From: G965220305 sp965220305
Lineage (GTDB): Bacteria; Chloroflexota; Dehalococcoidia; Lucifugimonadales; UBA3495
Direction: 5' to 3'
DNA length: 64,000 bases
Assembly (NCBI GenBank): GCA_965220305.1
Contig: OZ244817.1
Location: 1,550,001 to 1,614,000 of the forward strand
Numbering within the stretch: position 1 is the first letter of the stretch; each line of letters opens with the position of its first letter. Made by a program: the position numbers and the translations under genes. Below, in pieces: positions 43,055-52,084 of the stretch. The notes under the pieces are model-generated. The model did no database searches. It was given only the letters and a program-made list of their open reading frames with translations, and was not told the origin of the DNA.

Positions 43055-44137
43055 ATGGGTAGGGATAATACCGGTCAGGCCAACCCCTCAAACAGCACAG
43101 GACCGACCCTGCCAGGCATGTTTGCCAGGTACAAAGACAGGGTGGAGCAGCAGTTATCCAAGGCGGTGCCAGCCTCCGAAGCTGACAACCTCTACACCCT
43201 CCTCCAGTACCATTTGAACTGGGTAGACCCCCAGGGCCAGCCAGTGGCCGAACCCACCTCCCAGGGCAAGGCCCTGCGGCCCACCCTCTGTATGTTCGCC
43301 TGCGACGCCCTTTGCGGCAGTCCCATCCGGGCCATGCGCGCCGCCGCCGCCATGGAACTAATCCATAACTTCTCCCTGATTCACGACGACATCCAGGACC
43401 AGGACGTGGAGCGACGCCACCAGGCTACGGTGTGGTCCCTGTGGGGTATCCCCAAGGCGCTGGTTGCCGGGGACGCGATGCAAACGGTGGGCGACCTGTT
43501 GGTGCTGGGCAGCCCCTCGGAGGAGGTCTCCCCCCAAACCGCCCTGAAGGTCTCTTCCCTCCTTACGGACAGCTACCTGGAAATGATTGAAGGCCAGTGC
43601 CTGGACCTGGGATTCGAGAACAACCCCGGCGTTACCGCCGATGATTACCTTCGGATGATTGCCGGCAAAACGGGCGCCTTGATTCGCAACTCCCTGGCCA
43701 TTGGAGCAATGCTGGCTACCGACGCCCCCGCACCTAGCGAGGCCTTTGCTCGCTTCGGCAGCGGACTGGGACGGGCCTTTCAGATTCGGGACGATTACCT
43801 GGGCATCTGGGGGGATGCCGGCACCACGGGCAAGTCCACCGACAGCGACATCCGGCGCCGCAAGAAGTCTTTCCCGGTGGTGTTCACCTTTGAACGCGCC
43901 AGGGGAAAGTCCCGGGAAGACCTGCTGCGAATCTACCAGCAGGAAGAACTGGACGACAGCGACGTAGACCGGGTCTTGGAAGTGTTGCACGAGGTGGGCG
44001 CCGACCAAGAGTCGCAGCGGCTGACCCAAGAGAGCGCCCAGCAGGCGTTGCTCGCCCTGGAAGGCATCCAATTACCCTCCTGGGCCAGGGACGACGCCGC
44101 AGAGTTGGTGGACTTCCTGGCAAGACGGGAGTTCTAG
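43055..44137 (+). CDS. Polyprenyl (farnesyl/geranylgeranyl) diphosphate synthase
   Basis: A 360-residue trans-isoprenyl diphosphate synthase. GKALRPTLC, the first Asp-rich motif DDIQD (111-115) and the second DDYLG (246-250) are present, together with GKTGALI. It makes C15 or C20 diphosphates; with the squalene genes downstream, farnesyl diphosphate is the likely product. The residues before the first motif are bulky (LIH), which gives no firm chain-length call. The ATG at 43055 was chosen because the promoter excludes the longer frame; 43118 is possible. It opens the hopanoid locus. Confidence 0.87.
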   Translation: MGRDNTGQANPSNSTGPTLPGMFARYKDRVEQQLSKAVPASEADNLYTLLQYHLNWVDPQGQPVAEPTSQGKALRPTLCMFACDALCGSPIRAMRAAAAMELIHNFSLIHDDIQDQDVERRHQATVWSLWGIPKALVAGDAMQTVGDLLVLGSPSEEVSPQTALKVSSLLTDSYLEMIEGQCLDLGFENNPGVTADDYLRMIAGKTGALIRNSLAIGAMLATDAPAPSEAFARFGSGLGRAFQIRDDYLGIWGDAGTTGKSTDSDIRRRKKSFPVVFTFERARGKSREDLLRIYQQEELDDSDVDRVLEVLHEVGADQESQRLTQESAQQALLALEGIQLPSWARDDAAELVDFLARREF

Positions 44138-44322
44138 TAGAGGCATAGTCCCACCTCTGGCGGGGGTAACCAGTCCCGGCAGAAATGATGAAACCCTGGT
44201 CCCGGTTGGGGGACCCGCGACAGAGGGCCATTCCCCTTGGCGGAGGAAGGTCGGGATGGGAGAGTTGAGAAACTCTCTGGCGATTCCGAATGTTCAAAGT
44301 TTTTTCGCGGAGTCATACATAA

Positions 44323-45366
44323 ATGAAACAGGCGCAAAGGCCGATGGAACTGTCCCTCCGCTTGGCCTGGTATCTGCTGAAGAACCGGCTGAAGGGCCGC
44401 AAGCGGTTCCCCTTGGTCACCATGCTGGAGCCCCTGGAAATGTGCAACCTGGCGTGCATCGGCTGCGGTCGCATCCGCGAATACAAGCCGGTCATCGACA
44501 AAATGATGCCGGTGGATGTGGCCCTGAACGCGGTGCGGGAGTCGGGAGCCCCCATCGTTTCCATCGCCGGGGGAGAGCCGACCATTCACCCCAAGATTGA
44601 CGAGATAATCAATCGGTTGGTAGCCGAGAAATACTTCGTCTACTGTTGCACCAACGCGCTGCTCTTGGAGCGGATGCTTCTGAAAATACCCCCCTCCAAG
44701 TATTTCTGTTGGGTGATTCACCTGGACGGCATGGAGGAGAAACACGACGAATCGGTGGCCCGCCAGGGGGTCTTTCAGAAGGCCATCCAGGGCATTCAAC
44801 TGGCCCTCAGCCAGGGGTATCGGGTCTGCTCCAATACCACGGTGTTCCGCAGCAGCGACACCGCCGACCTGCAGGAGATGTTCCGCTACGTCGGTGACCT
44901 GGGCATCGAGGGCTCCATGATCTCGCCGGGCTACGACTTCGAGGATGCGCCGGACCAGGACCTGTTCCTCAGCCGGCAGGAGTCCCGGTCCATCTTCAAG
45001 GAGCTTCTGGACCCGTCCAAGACCGCCGGTATGCGCTTCTACAACAACCCGCTGTACCTGAACTTCCTGCGGGGAGAACGGGAGTACCAGTGCACCGCCT
45101 GGTCCAACCCCACCTATACGGTAATGGGATGGCGGAAACCCTGCTACCCCCTGGCCGATGAGCACGTACAGGACGTTGAGGAGCTATACGACCCCGTGCT
45201 GTGGGAGGAACGCTACGGTGTGGGCCGCGACCCCCGTTGCGCCAACTGTATGATGCACTGCGGCTTTGAATCGGCAACGATCTTCCAGGCCGTTTCCACG
45301 CCCAAGGACTGGGTTACCCTGGTAAAGTCGGGCGCCGCTCACAAGGGCGGCATCACCGCCGCCTGA
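44323..45366 (+). CDS. hpnH: Adenosyl-hopene transferase HpnH (radical SAM)
   Basis: A 347-residue radical SAM enzyme with the 4Fe-4S cysteines C41-x3-C45-x2-C48 in LEMCNLACIGCGRI. SIAGGEPTIHPKI is the SAM-binding GGE strand, and the DGMEEKHDE and SNTTVFR segments match HpnH closely. It adds the 5'-deoxyadenosyl group to hopene to give adenosylhopane. C-terminal cysteines (CTAW, CYPL, RCANCMMHCG) are typical of the family. GAGAG/CTCTC hairpin (44258-44275) precedes the start. Confidence 0.92.
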   Translation: MKQAQRPMELSLRLAWYLLKNRLKGRKRFPLVTMLEPLEMCNLACIGCGRIREYKPVIDKMMPVDVALNAVRESGAPIVSIAGGEPTIHPKIDEIINRLVAEKYFVYCCTNALLLERMLLKIPPSKYFCWVIHLDGMEEKHDESVARQGVFQKAIQGIQLALSQGYRVCSNTTVFRSSDTADLQEMFRYVGDLGIEGSMISPGYDFEDAPDQDLFLSRQESRSIFKELLDPSKTAGMRFYNNPLYLNFLRGEREYQCTAWSNPTYTVMGWRKPCYPLADEHVQDVEELYDPVLWEERYGVGRDPRCANCMMHCGFESATIFQAVSTPKDWVTLVKSGAAHKGGITAA

Positions 45367-45373
45367 CCGGAGT

Positions 45374-46339
45374 TTGCCGCCCTTGCTGACCATCGTCTCC
45401 GCAATGGAAGAGGAACTGTCCCCGGTGCGAACCGCACTGTCGGCGCACGACCAAGGCGAAAGCGACGTCGCGGCTCCTCCCCTGTCCTTTCAAGTGTTGG
45501 GTATTGGCCGGGAGGGTGTGGAGCCTGGCTTGAAGGCGTTGCTGCGTACCCTCCGGCAGCGGTGGGACCCCGCCGAGTCACCCTCGGGGCTGCTGCTGCT
45601 GGGGTTCGCCGGTGGGGTGGACCCGTCCCTGTCCCCCGGGGACCTGGCCCTGGCCGGCCGTTACTGCCATCTCAGGAGCCTGGGGGAGCGGTTGGTGCGT
45701 GTCCCCGACGGGGTCCCGTTGGAGGAATTTCGGCAGCGAATGATGGCCGAAGCGGAGGCAAGTGACCCTAACCTTCCCAGACGGGCCGTCCTGAAATTTG
45801 AGGAATCTGAACGGGGAATGCGGGCCGGGTGGGAGGCAAAGGACCGGGCCCTTCCTAGCCGGGCCGTCCTGAAGTATCTGGACCCCGACCCCGGGCTGTG
45901 GCAGCACGCCAGGGACGCCCTGGCCCAGGGGGGCCTGACAGCAGTTGAAACGGACTCCATGACGGTGCCCCAGGTGGTAACTTCGCCTGACACCAAGGCG
46001 GAATTGCACCGGCAGTACCAGGTGGGCACGGTCAACATGGAAGACTACTGGGTAGCCCGGTTGGCTGCCGCCGCTAAAGTGCCCTTCCTGTCGGTGCGCG
46101 CCGTGCTGGATACCGCTGGACAGGTGTTGCCCCGCTGGGTGACGGGGCTGTCCGGCAGGCCGGGCTGGGCCTCCCTGAACATCCTGGCCCGGCCTTGGCA
46201 GACTCTCTCCCTGTTGGAGTTGGCGCGGCAGAAGCGCCTGGCTGAGGCCAGTCTTGTGAAGTTTGCACTGGCTTTCGTCGGCTATTATCGTGCTTCCGAC
46301 CTACACCAGCAGGGAACGCTACCGCCCGCGACGGCATGA
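45374..46339 (+). CDS. hpnG: Adenosylhopane nucleosidase HpnG, with an internal tandem duplication
   Basis: A 321-residue phosphorylase-superfamily protein. IVSAMEEELSPVRTAL, LGIGREGVEPGL, LLLLGFAGGVDPSLSPGDL and the nucleoside-site TVNMEDYWVARLAAA mark it as HpnG, which removes adenine from adenosylhopane. Two consecutive 26-residue segments (45725-45802 and 45803-45880) share about half their residues, each ending in LP-x-RAVLK, lengthening a surface loop. The start is TTG at 45374 or 45383; the GGAG at 45369-45372 fits the latter. It overlaps hpnA as ATGA. Confidence 0.85.
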   Translation: MPPLLTIVSAMEEELSPVRTALSAHDQGESDVAAPPLSFQVLGIGREGVEPGLKALLRTLRQRWDPAESPSGLLLLGFAGGVDPSLSPGDLALAGRYCHLRSLGERLVRVPDGVPLEEFRQRMMAEAEASDPNLPRRAVLKFEESERGMRAGWEAKDRALPSRAVLKYLDPDPGLWQHARDALAQGGLTAVETDSMTVPQVVTSPDTKAELHRQYQVGTVNMEDYWVARLAAAAKVPFLSVRAVLDTAGQVLPRWVTGLSGRPGWASLNILARPWQTLSLLELARQKRLAEASLVKFALAFVGYYRASDLHQQGTLPPATA

Positions 46340-47319
46340 AAGTCCTGGTCACCGGGGCCACCGGCTTCATCGGCGGCAACCTGGCCCGGGAACTGTGGCA
46401 CCGGGGCTACCAGGTGCGGGCCCTGGCCCGTCCGGGGAGCAACACTTTAACAATCGAAGACACGGGTATCGAGCCTGTGCCCGGCGACCTCTTGAACCGG
46501 GAGTCTGTGGAGCGGGCCATGTCGGGGTGCCAGGCGGTGTTTCACTGCGCTGCCGCCTACACCTTCTGGACCCGGGACCCGGAATCCATCTACCGCACCA
46601 ACGTGGAGGGCACCAGGATAGTGCTGGAGGCGGCCCGGCGAGCTGACGTAGACCGGGTGGTGTACACCAGCACCGTCTCCACCATCGGGCTGCCCGACAC
46701 CGGGTTGGGGGACGAGGCAATCAAAGTTGACCCAAGCCACCTGGTTGGCAACTATAAGAAGTCCAAGTACATGGCGGAGCGGGTGGCCCTGCAGATGGCC
46801 GAGGCGGGACTGCCGGTGGTGGTGGTCAACCCCACGGCCCCCCTGGGCCCCTGGGACGTCAAGCCCACTCCCACGGGGAGGATAGTGCTGGACTTCCTGA
46901 GAGGTAGGATTCCCGCCTACGTGGACGCCGGAATGAACGTTGTTGACGTTTCCGACGTGGCCGTTGGGCACATCCTGGCCCTGGAGAAGGGGGTAGTGGG
47001 CCAGCGTTACCTGTTGGGCCACCAGAATCTGTCCCTGAAGGCGCTATTCGGCCTGCTCCAGAAAGTCTCGGGCAGGAAGGCTCCCCGCTGGAAAGCGCCC
47101 CACTGGCTGGCCCTGGGCGTTGGTTACCTGGACCAGTTGGTGGAGGGCGTGGCCTTGGGCCGGGAACCTCGCATACCCGTTGAGGGCCTGAAAATAGCCC
47201 GGCAGCCCATGTACGTTAGTTGCCGCAAGGCCGTGGCAGAGTTGGGGCTCCCCCAAAGTCCGGTGGAAGGGGCCCTGGAAAAAAGTGTTCACTGGTTCAC
47301 AAAATACGGCTACGTTTAG
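46336..47319 (+). CDS. hpnA: Hopanoid-associated sugar epimerase HpnA
   Basis: A 327-residue NAD-dependent epimerase/dehydratase. VTGATGFIGGNLARE is the Rossmann loop; the catalytic Tyr-x3-Lys is YKKSK in LVGNYKKSKYMAE; YTSTVSTIG supplies the Ser/Thr. Domain layout and length match the hopanoid-associated HpnA family, whose reaction is not established. Its start overlaps hpnG by four bases. Confidence 0.88.
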   Translation: MKVLVTGATGFIGGNLARELWHRGYQVRALARPGSNTLTIEDTGIEPVPGDLLNRESVERAMSGCQAVFHCAAAYTFWTRDPESIYRTNVEGTRIVLEAARRADVDRVVYTSTVSTIGLPDTGLGDEAIKVDPSHLVGNYKKSKYMAERVALQMAEAGLPVVVVNPTAPLGPWDVKPTPTGRIVLDFLRGRIPAYVDAGMNVVDVSDVAVGHILALEKGVVGQRYLLGHQNLSLKALFGLLQKVSGRKAPRWKAPHWLALGVGYLDQLVEGVALGREPRIPVEGLKIARQPMYVSCRKAVAELGLPQSPVEGALEKSVHWFTKYGYV

Positions 47320-47631
47320 CCGCCGGGCCGCTTATAATCGGCGGAGCAATCACCACCAAGGTCACCCGGAAGAGCAGCTAGGGGAGAGCTAGAAACCTCC
47401 GGCAATAATAGACAGGACCGGGTCTAGCCCATTGCAGATAGCGGGGGCGTGGGGGCAGAGCCCGGACGGACGGCAACGGCCCGCAGCCGCCGGGTGTCCC
47501 AATACAATTCGTACCCCTGCCGCTTACCGCAGGGGGCGCGTAGTCTTTACATTGCAGTCACAGGTAGTCGACGGCACCCGGCCCAGCGGGTCAGGTCCGG
47601 CAGGTTAGAAACAGCTAGCGGCAGGATAGCG
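47320..47631. promoter_or_regulatory. Long structured leader upstream of the hopene cyclase
   Basis: About 312 bases without a supported gene. TATAAT at 47331-47336 and TACAAT at about 47502-47507 could be -10 elements, and CCCCTGC/GCAGGGG (47514-47535) forms a hairpin. A separate promoter or leader control for shc is plausible but unproven. Confidence 0.4.
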
Positions 47632-49737
47632 GTGGTCAAACAGGAAAACATAGACGGCCAGGCTTGGGAAACATCCCCCATTGCCCCGTCCCCGGAAGCG
47701 GTGGCGGCAGCGGTGGGGCGAAGCCACGCCTACTTTCGGAGCAACCAGTACCCGGAGGGTTACTGGTGGGGAGAGCTGGAGTCCAACAACACCATGGAGT
47801 CCGAGTACCTCCTCGTGTCCTATTTCCTGGGAAAGGTGGACCGGGAACGTTGGCGTAAGCTGACCAACTATATCCTGAGCAAGCAGCGGGACGACGGCTC
47901 CTGGGGCCAATACTACGGTGCGCCCGGGGACGTGAGCACCTCGGTGGAGTGCTACTTCGCGCTGAAACTGGCCGGTCACGCTGCCGACTCGGAGCCGCTG
48001 CGGAAAGCCCGCCAGTTCATTCTTGCCAAGGGCGGTGTTCCCCAAACCCGGGTGTTCACCAAGATTTGGCTGGCCCTGTTCAACCAGTGGGACTGGGAGG
48101 GTACTCCCAATATGCCGCCGGAACTGATGCTTCTACCCTCCAAGGCCCCCTTCAACATCTACGAGTTTTCCAGTTGGGCCCGGCCAACCATCGTGCCCCT
48201 GCTCATAGTGCTCACCCATCGGCCCGTCTGCCAGGTGCCGGAGTGGGCCAACATCGACGAGCTTTATCCCCAGCCCCGCAGCCAGACCAACTACCGGCTT
48301 CCCAAGCCCCCGTCCAAGGTGGGCTGGGCGCCGTCCCTGTACTGGCTGGACCGGCTGCTGGGCATTTATCAGAAGATTCCCCTGAATCCCCTGCGCCCCT
48401 TGGCGGAACGCAAGAGCGCCCAGTGGATGTTGGACCACCAGGAGGCCAACGGCTCCTGGGGCGGCATCCAACCGCCCTGGGCGTACACCCTCATCGCATT
48501 GCGGGTCCTGGGTTTTCCTGCCGACCATCCGGTCATCGAAAAGGGGTTCGAGGGATTCGACGAGTTCGGCATCGAGAATGAGGACACGTTCTCGTTGCAG
48601 GGTTGCATCTCTCCGGTGTGGGATACCAGCCTGGTACTGCTGGCCCTGCTGGACTCCGGGGCCGACCCCCAGGGGCCCATGACCGTGGACGCCGCTCGCT
48701 GGTTGCTGGACCAACAGATTCGGGACGGGGGTGACTGGCAGGTGCAGGCCAGGGAGGCCGAGCCGGGGGGGTGGGCTTTCGAGTTTCACAACAACAAGTA
48801 CCCGGACATCGACGACACCGCCGAGGTCATCATGGCCCTAGACCGGGTGCGGTTGCCCGCCGAGGAAGAACCCCGCAGGCAGGAGGCCATTCGCCGGGGA
48901 GCCAACTGGCTACTGGCCTTACAGTGCAAGAACGGCGGTTGGGCGTCCTTCGACAAGGACAATGACCGGCGGTACATGGCCAAGCTACCCTTCTCGGACT
49001 TCGGGGAGGTCATTGACCCCCCCAGCGCCGACGTGACCGCCCACGTGCTGGAGATGTTGGGACAGCAGGGGTATACCACCAGCTTCCAGCCCGTCCGCCG
49101 GGGCCACGAGTTCCTGCGCCGGGAGCAGGAGAAAGACGGCTCCTGGTTTGGCCGTTGGGGAGTCAATTACGTTTACGGCATTGGGGCAGCCCTGCCCGCG
49201 CTACAGGCCATCGGCGCGGACATGGGGCAACCCTATATACGCCGCGCCGTGGACTGGTTGCTGGAGCGCCAGAACGAAGACGGCGGCTGGGGCGAAAGCT
49301 GCGCCTCCTACGTGGACCCGGCTTGGCGCGGCGTCGGACCCAGCACCGCTTCCCAGACGGCCTGGGCTCTGCTGGGCCTGCTGGCCGCCGGAGAAGTGGA
49401 CCATCCGGCCACACATCGGGGCATTGGATACCTGGTAGGCACCCAAAATGGCGACGGTTCTTGGGACGAGCCCTACTTCACCGGGACCGGATTTCCCGGC
49501 TACGGCGTGGGCGAGCGCCTAGAGCGTCTGCCATCCCGGGAAGAACGGGGCTACCAGGGTTTGGAAATGCCTGCGGGATTTATGATTAAGTATCATATGT
49601 ATCGAAACTGCTGGCCGTTGCTGGCCCTGGGACGCTACCGCAAGTTATCCGACCAGGACCGCAGCGGCCTTCGTCGTGGAGGCACATTCAAGCCCAACGC
49701 ACCAGCTATTCCTAGCTGGGGACCGGAGAGAGCATGA
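47632..49737 (+). CDS. shc: Squalene-hopene cyclase
   Basis: A 701-residue class II triterpene cyclase. The catalytic acid motif DIDDTA lies at 392-397 and several QW repeats occur (for example QEANGSWGG near 270-278 and later QNEDGGWGES and QNGDGSWDE). It converts squalene to hopene at the membrane surface. The GTG at 47632, preceded by GGCAGGA, is preferred over an ATG-less longer frame that adds 61 residues unlike the family. It overlaps the YjbQ gene by four bases (ATGA). Confidence 0.93.
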   Translation: MVKQENIDGQAWETSPIAPSPEAVAAAVGRSHAYFRSNQYPEGYWWGELESNNTMESEYLLVSYFLGKVDRERWRKLTNYILSKQRDDGSWGQYYGAPGDVSTSVECYFALKLAGHAADSEPLRKARQFILAKGGVPQTRVFTKIWLALFNQWDWEGTPNMPPELMLLPSKAPFNIYEFSSWARPTIVPLLIVLTHRPVCQVPEWANIDELYPQPRSQTNYRLPKPPSKVGWAPSLYWLDRLLGIYQKIPLNPLRPLAERKSAQWMLDHQEANGSWGGIQPPWAYTLIALRVLGFPADHPVIEKGFEGFDEFGIENEDTFSLQGCISPVWDTSLVLLALLDSGADPQGPMTVDAARWLLDQQIRDGGDWQVQAREAEPGGWAFEFHNNKYPDIDDTAEVIMALDRVRLPAEEEPRRQEAIRRGANWLLALQCKNGGWASFDKDNDRRYMAKLPFSDFGEVIDPPSADVTAHVLEMLGQQGYTTSFQPVRRGHEFLRREQEKDGSWFGRWGVNYVYGIGAALPALQAIGADMGQPYIRRAVDWLLERQNEDGGWGESCASYVDPAWRGVGPSTASQTAWALLGLLAAGEVDHPATHRGIGYLVGTQNGDGSWDEPYFTGTGFPGYGVGERLERLPSREERGYQGLEMPAGFMIKYHMYRNCWPLLALGRYRKLSDQDRSGLRRGGTFKPNAPAIPSWGPERA

Positions 49738-50177
49738 AGACCAAGTCCTATTGTCTCAAGCTAGATACCCAGCAAGCGCCGGAGTTCATTGATATTACCG
49801 ATTGGGTGTGTCAATGCGTATCTACTTCCAAGGTCAGCAACGGTTTCGCCGTTGTTTTTTCCAAGCATACCACCGCGGCGGTAAAGATTAACGAGAACGA
49901 GCCGCTGCTGCTACAGGACATGACCGCCTTCCTGGAGAAAATCTCGCCCCGCAACGGCGAGTACCAGCACAACAACTTCGAGATTCGCACCGTGAACATG
50001 AACGAGGACGAGTCTCCCAACGGCCATGCCCACCTGCAACACCTGCTGCTGGGCACCAGCGAGACGATTCCCGTCATCGACGGCGCAATGCAGTTTGGCC
50101 GTTACCAGAGCATCTTCTTCATCGAGTTGGACCACCCCCGTCCTCGGGAGGTGATGGTGCAAGTCGTAGGGGAATAA
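49734..50177 (+). CDS. YjbQ/UPF0047 family protein (secondary thiamine-phosphate synthase type)
   Basis: A 147-residue protein with the YjbQ landmarks: GFAVVFSKHTTAAVKINENE (active-site His), HNNFEIRTVNMNEDESPNGHAHLQHLLLG and TIPVIDGAMQFGRYQSIFFIELDHPR. The family can weakly make thiamine phosphate; its main role is not settled. It is wedged between shc and hpnC with a four-base overlap on one side and one base on the other, an unusual place for it. Confidence 0.88.
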   Translation: MKTKSYCLKLDTQQAPEFIDITDWVCQCVSTSKVSNGFAVVFSKHTTAAVKINENEPLLLQDMTAFLEKISPRNGEYQHNNFEIRTVNMNEDESPNGHAHLQHLLLGTSETIPVIDGAMQFGRYQSIFFIELDHPRPREVMVQVVGE

Positions 50178-50178
50178 C

Positions 50179-51180
50179 ATGCCTTCGGCTGGCAGCCCTC
50201 CTGCACCACCCGGCGGCGCCAGCGTTGCCGAGGCCTACCGCTATTGCCAGCGGCTGGCCCAGACTCACTACGAAAACTTCACCGTGGGGTCCTGGCTGGC
50301 GCCCAGGGAGAAACGGCGGCACATCTACGCCGTTTACGCCTACTGCCGTTTCGTGGACGACCTGGGTGATGAGGCCGCGCCGCAGCTTGCCTCCGCGGAG
50401 GAAGGCAAGGAACTGTCCTCCCCGCCAGCGGCGGATGTGGGCGCCCACCGCCTGGCCCTCCTGGACTGGTGGGAGCGGGAACTGGAAGCCTGCTACTCCG
50501 GCGTTCCCAGCCACCCGGTGACCGTGGCCTTGCAGGAGACCATCAGGACTTTTCAGCTACCCCCGGAGCCCTTCCTCAAACTGATTGAGGCCAATCGCAT
50601 GGACCAGCGCGTCAACCGCTACGCCAGCTACGCCGACCTGCTCCACTACTGCGACCATTCCGCCAACCCGGTGGGCCGCCTGTTCCTCTACCTCTTCGGA
50701 TACCGGGACGCGGAACGCCAGCAGTTGGCCGACCATACCTGCACCGCGCTGCAACTGACCAATTTCTGGCAGGATGTGGCCCGGGACTTTCAGAAAGGCC
50801 GGGTGTATTTGCCCCAGGAAGACTTGGACCGCTTCGGTTATACTGGGGAAGAGTTGGCCCGGGGCGCGGTGAACGAGAACTTCCGCCGGCTTCTGTCCTT
50901 CCAGGTTGAACGGGCCAGGCGGCTTTTCGGCGAAGGGGCGGCCCTGGTGGATACCCTGGACGGCGCGGTCAAGCTGGATGTGGCCCTGTTCACCCGGGGC
51001 GGCGTGGCCGTACTGGACGCCATCCGCCGGCAGGACTACGATGTCCTGACCGCCCGGCCCAGTTTGTCCCGCCGCCGCAAGGCGGGGCTGTTCGCCTCCA
51101 CCTGGCTGACCTGGAAACTCGGGTTGGGACTCGGGCTGCCCCGCTACTCCCACGAAGCGGGGAGCCGGGGCCGGGCCTAG
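50179..51180 (+). CDS. hpnC: Squalene synthase-like HpnC
   Basis: A 333-residue head-to-head prenyl synthase-fold enzyme. The aspartate motifs are CRFVDDLGDEA (D60, D61, D64) and NFWQDVARDFQKGRVYLP. HpnC converts presqualene diphosphate to hydroxysqualene. It begins with a Pro/Gly-rich stretch and is followed one base later by hpnD, so the two are translated together. Confidence 0.9.
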   Translation: MPSAGSPPAPPGGASVAEAYRYCQRLAQTHYENFTVGSWLAPREKRRHIYAVYAYCRFVDDLGDEAAPQLASAEEGKELSSPPAADVGAHRLALLDWWERELEACYSGVPSHPVTVALQETIRTFQLPPEPFLKLIEANRMDQRVNRYASYADLLHYCDHSANPVGRLFLYLFGYRDAERQQLADHTCTALQLTNFWQDVARDFQKGRVYLPQEDLDRFGYTGEELARGAVNENFRRLLSFQVERARRLFGEGAALVDTLDGAVKLDVALFTRGGVAVLDAIRRQDYDVLTARPSLSRRRKAGLFASTWLTWKLGLGLGLPRYSHEAGSRGRA

Positions 51181-51181
51181 A

Positions 51182-52084
51182 GTGTCCGTGAAAGGGCGGT
51201 CCGCCGTGATCGATTTGGCACAAGCCTATGAGGAATGCCGGCTGGTTACCCGCAGGGAAGCCAAGAATTTCTACTACGCCTTCCTCACCCTCCCCGCAGA
51301 GCGGCGGCGCGCCATCTACGTGGCCTACACCTTTTGCCGCTACTGCGACGACTCGGTGGACTCCCAAACTTCCGGCGACGAAAAGCTGGCGACACTAACT
51401 GAATTGCGTCGCAAGCTGGCTTTGACCTATCGGGGCCAGGCTGACCAGCCGGTGTTCCTGTGCCTGGCCGACATTGCCCAGCAGTACGATATTCCCGAGG
51501 AGTATTTCCAGGAAGTGCTGGCGGGAGTGGAGGCCGACCTGGTAAAAGACCGCTACCAGGACTTCGAGGAGCTACGTCAGTATTGCTACCGGGTAGCCTC
51601 GGTGGTGGGCCTCATCTGCCTGCAAATTTTCGGTTACAAAGACCCCAGGGCCCGGGACCACGCCATCGACCTGGGCCTGGCGATGCAGTTGACCAACATC
51701 ATCCGGGACGTGCGGGAAGACCTGGAGATGGGCCGCATCTATCTTCCCCAGGAGGAACTGGCCCAGTTCGGTTACTCCGAGGAAGACCTGCAAGCGGGAA
51801 GGGTCAACGAGTCTTTCACCAACCTGATGCGCTTCCAAGCCCGGCGGGCGCGAGGATACTTTGGTAACGGCTTTCTACTCCTGCCTTACCTGTCGCCACG
51901 CACCCGGGCCTGCCCGGCGGTGCTGGGACAAATTTACAACAAGGTGTTGGACCGGATTGAGCTGGCCGATTACGATGTGCTACACCATAGAATCAGCCTC
52001 AGCACCACCGAGAAGCTACGGGTCATGGCCCAGACATGGCTAACCAGCATGTTGCCCCATCGGCTGCCCAACCCGACGTTGTAG
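51182..52084 (+). CDS. hpnD: Presqualene diphosphate synthase HpnD
   Basis: A 300-residue prenyl synthase-fold enzyme. Aspartate motifs CRYCDDSVDSQ and NIIRDVREDLEMGRIYLP bind the diphosphates of two farnesyl molecules, joined into presqualene diphosphate. The first visible codon is GTG; other GTGs at 51188 and 51206 are possible. Its 3' end overlaps hpnE by 49 bases. Confidence 0.9.
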   Translation: MSVKGRSAVIDLAQAYEECRLVTRREAKNFYYAFLTLPAERRRAIYVAYTFCRYCDDSVDSQTSGDEKLATLTELRRKLALTYRGQADQPVFLCLADIAQQYDIPEEYFQEVLAGVEADLVKDRYQDFEELRQYCYRVASVVGLICLQIFGYKDPRARDHAIDLGLAMQLTNIIRDVREDLEMGRIYLPQEELAQFGYSEEDLQAGRVNESFTNLMRFQARRARGYFGNGFLLLPYLSPRTRACPAVLGQIYNKVLDRIELADYDVLHHRISLSTTEKLRVMAQTWLTSMLPHRLPNPTL

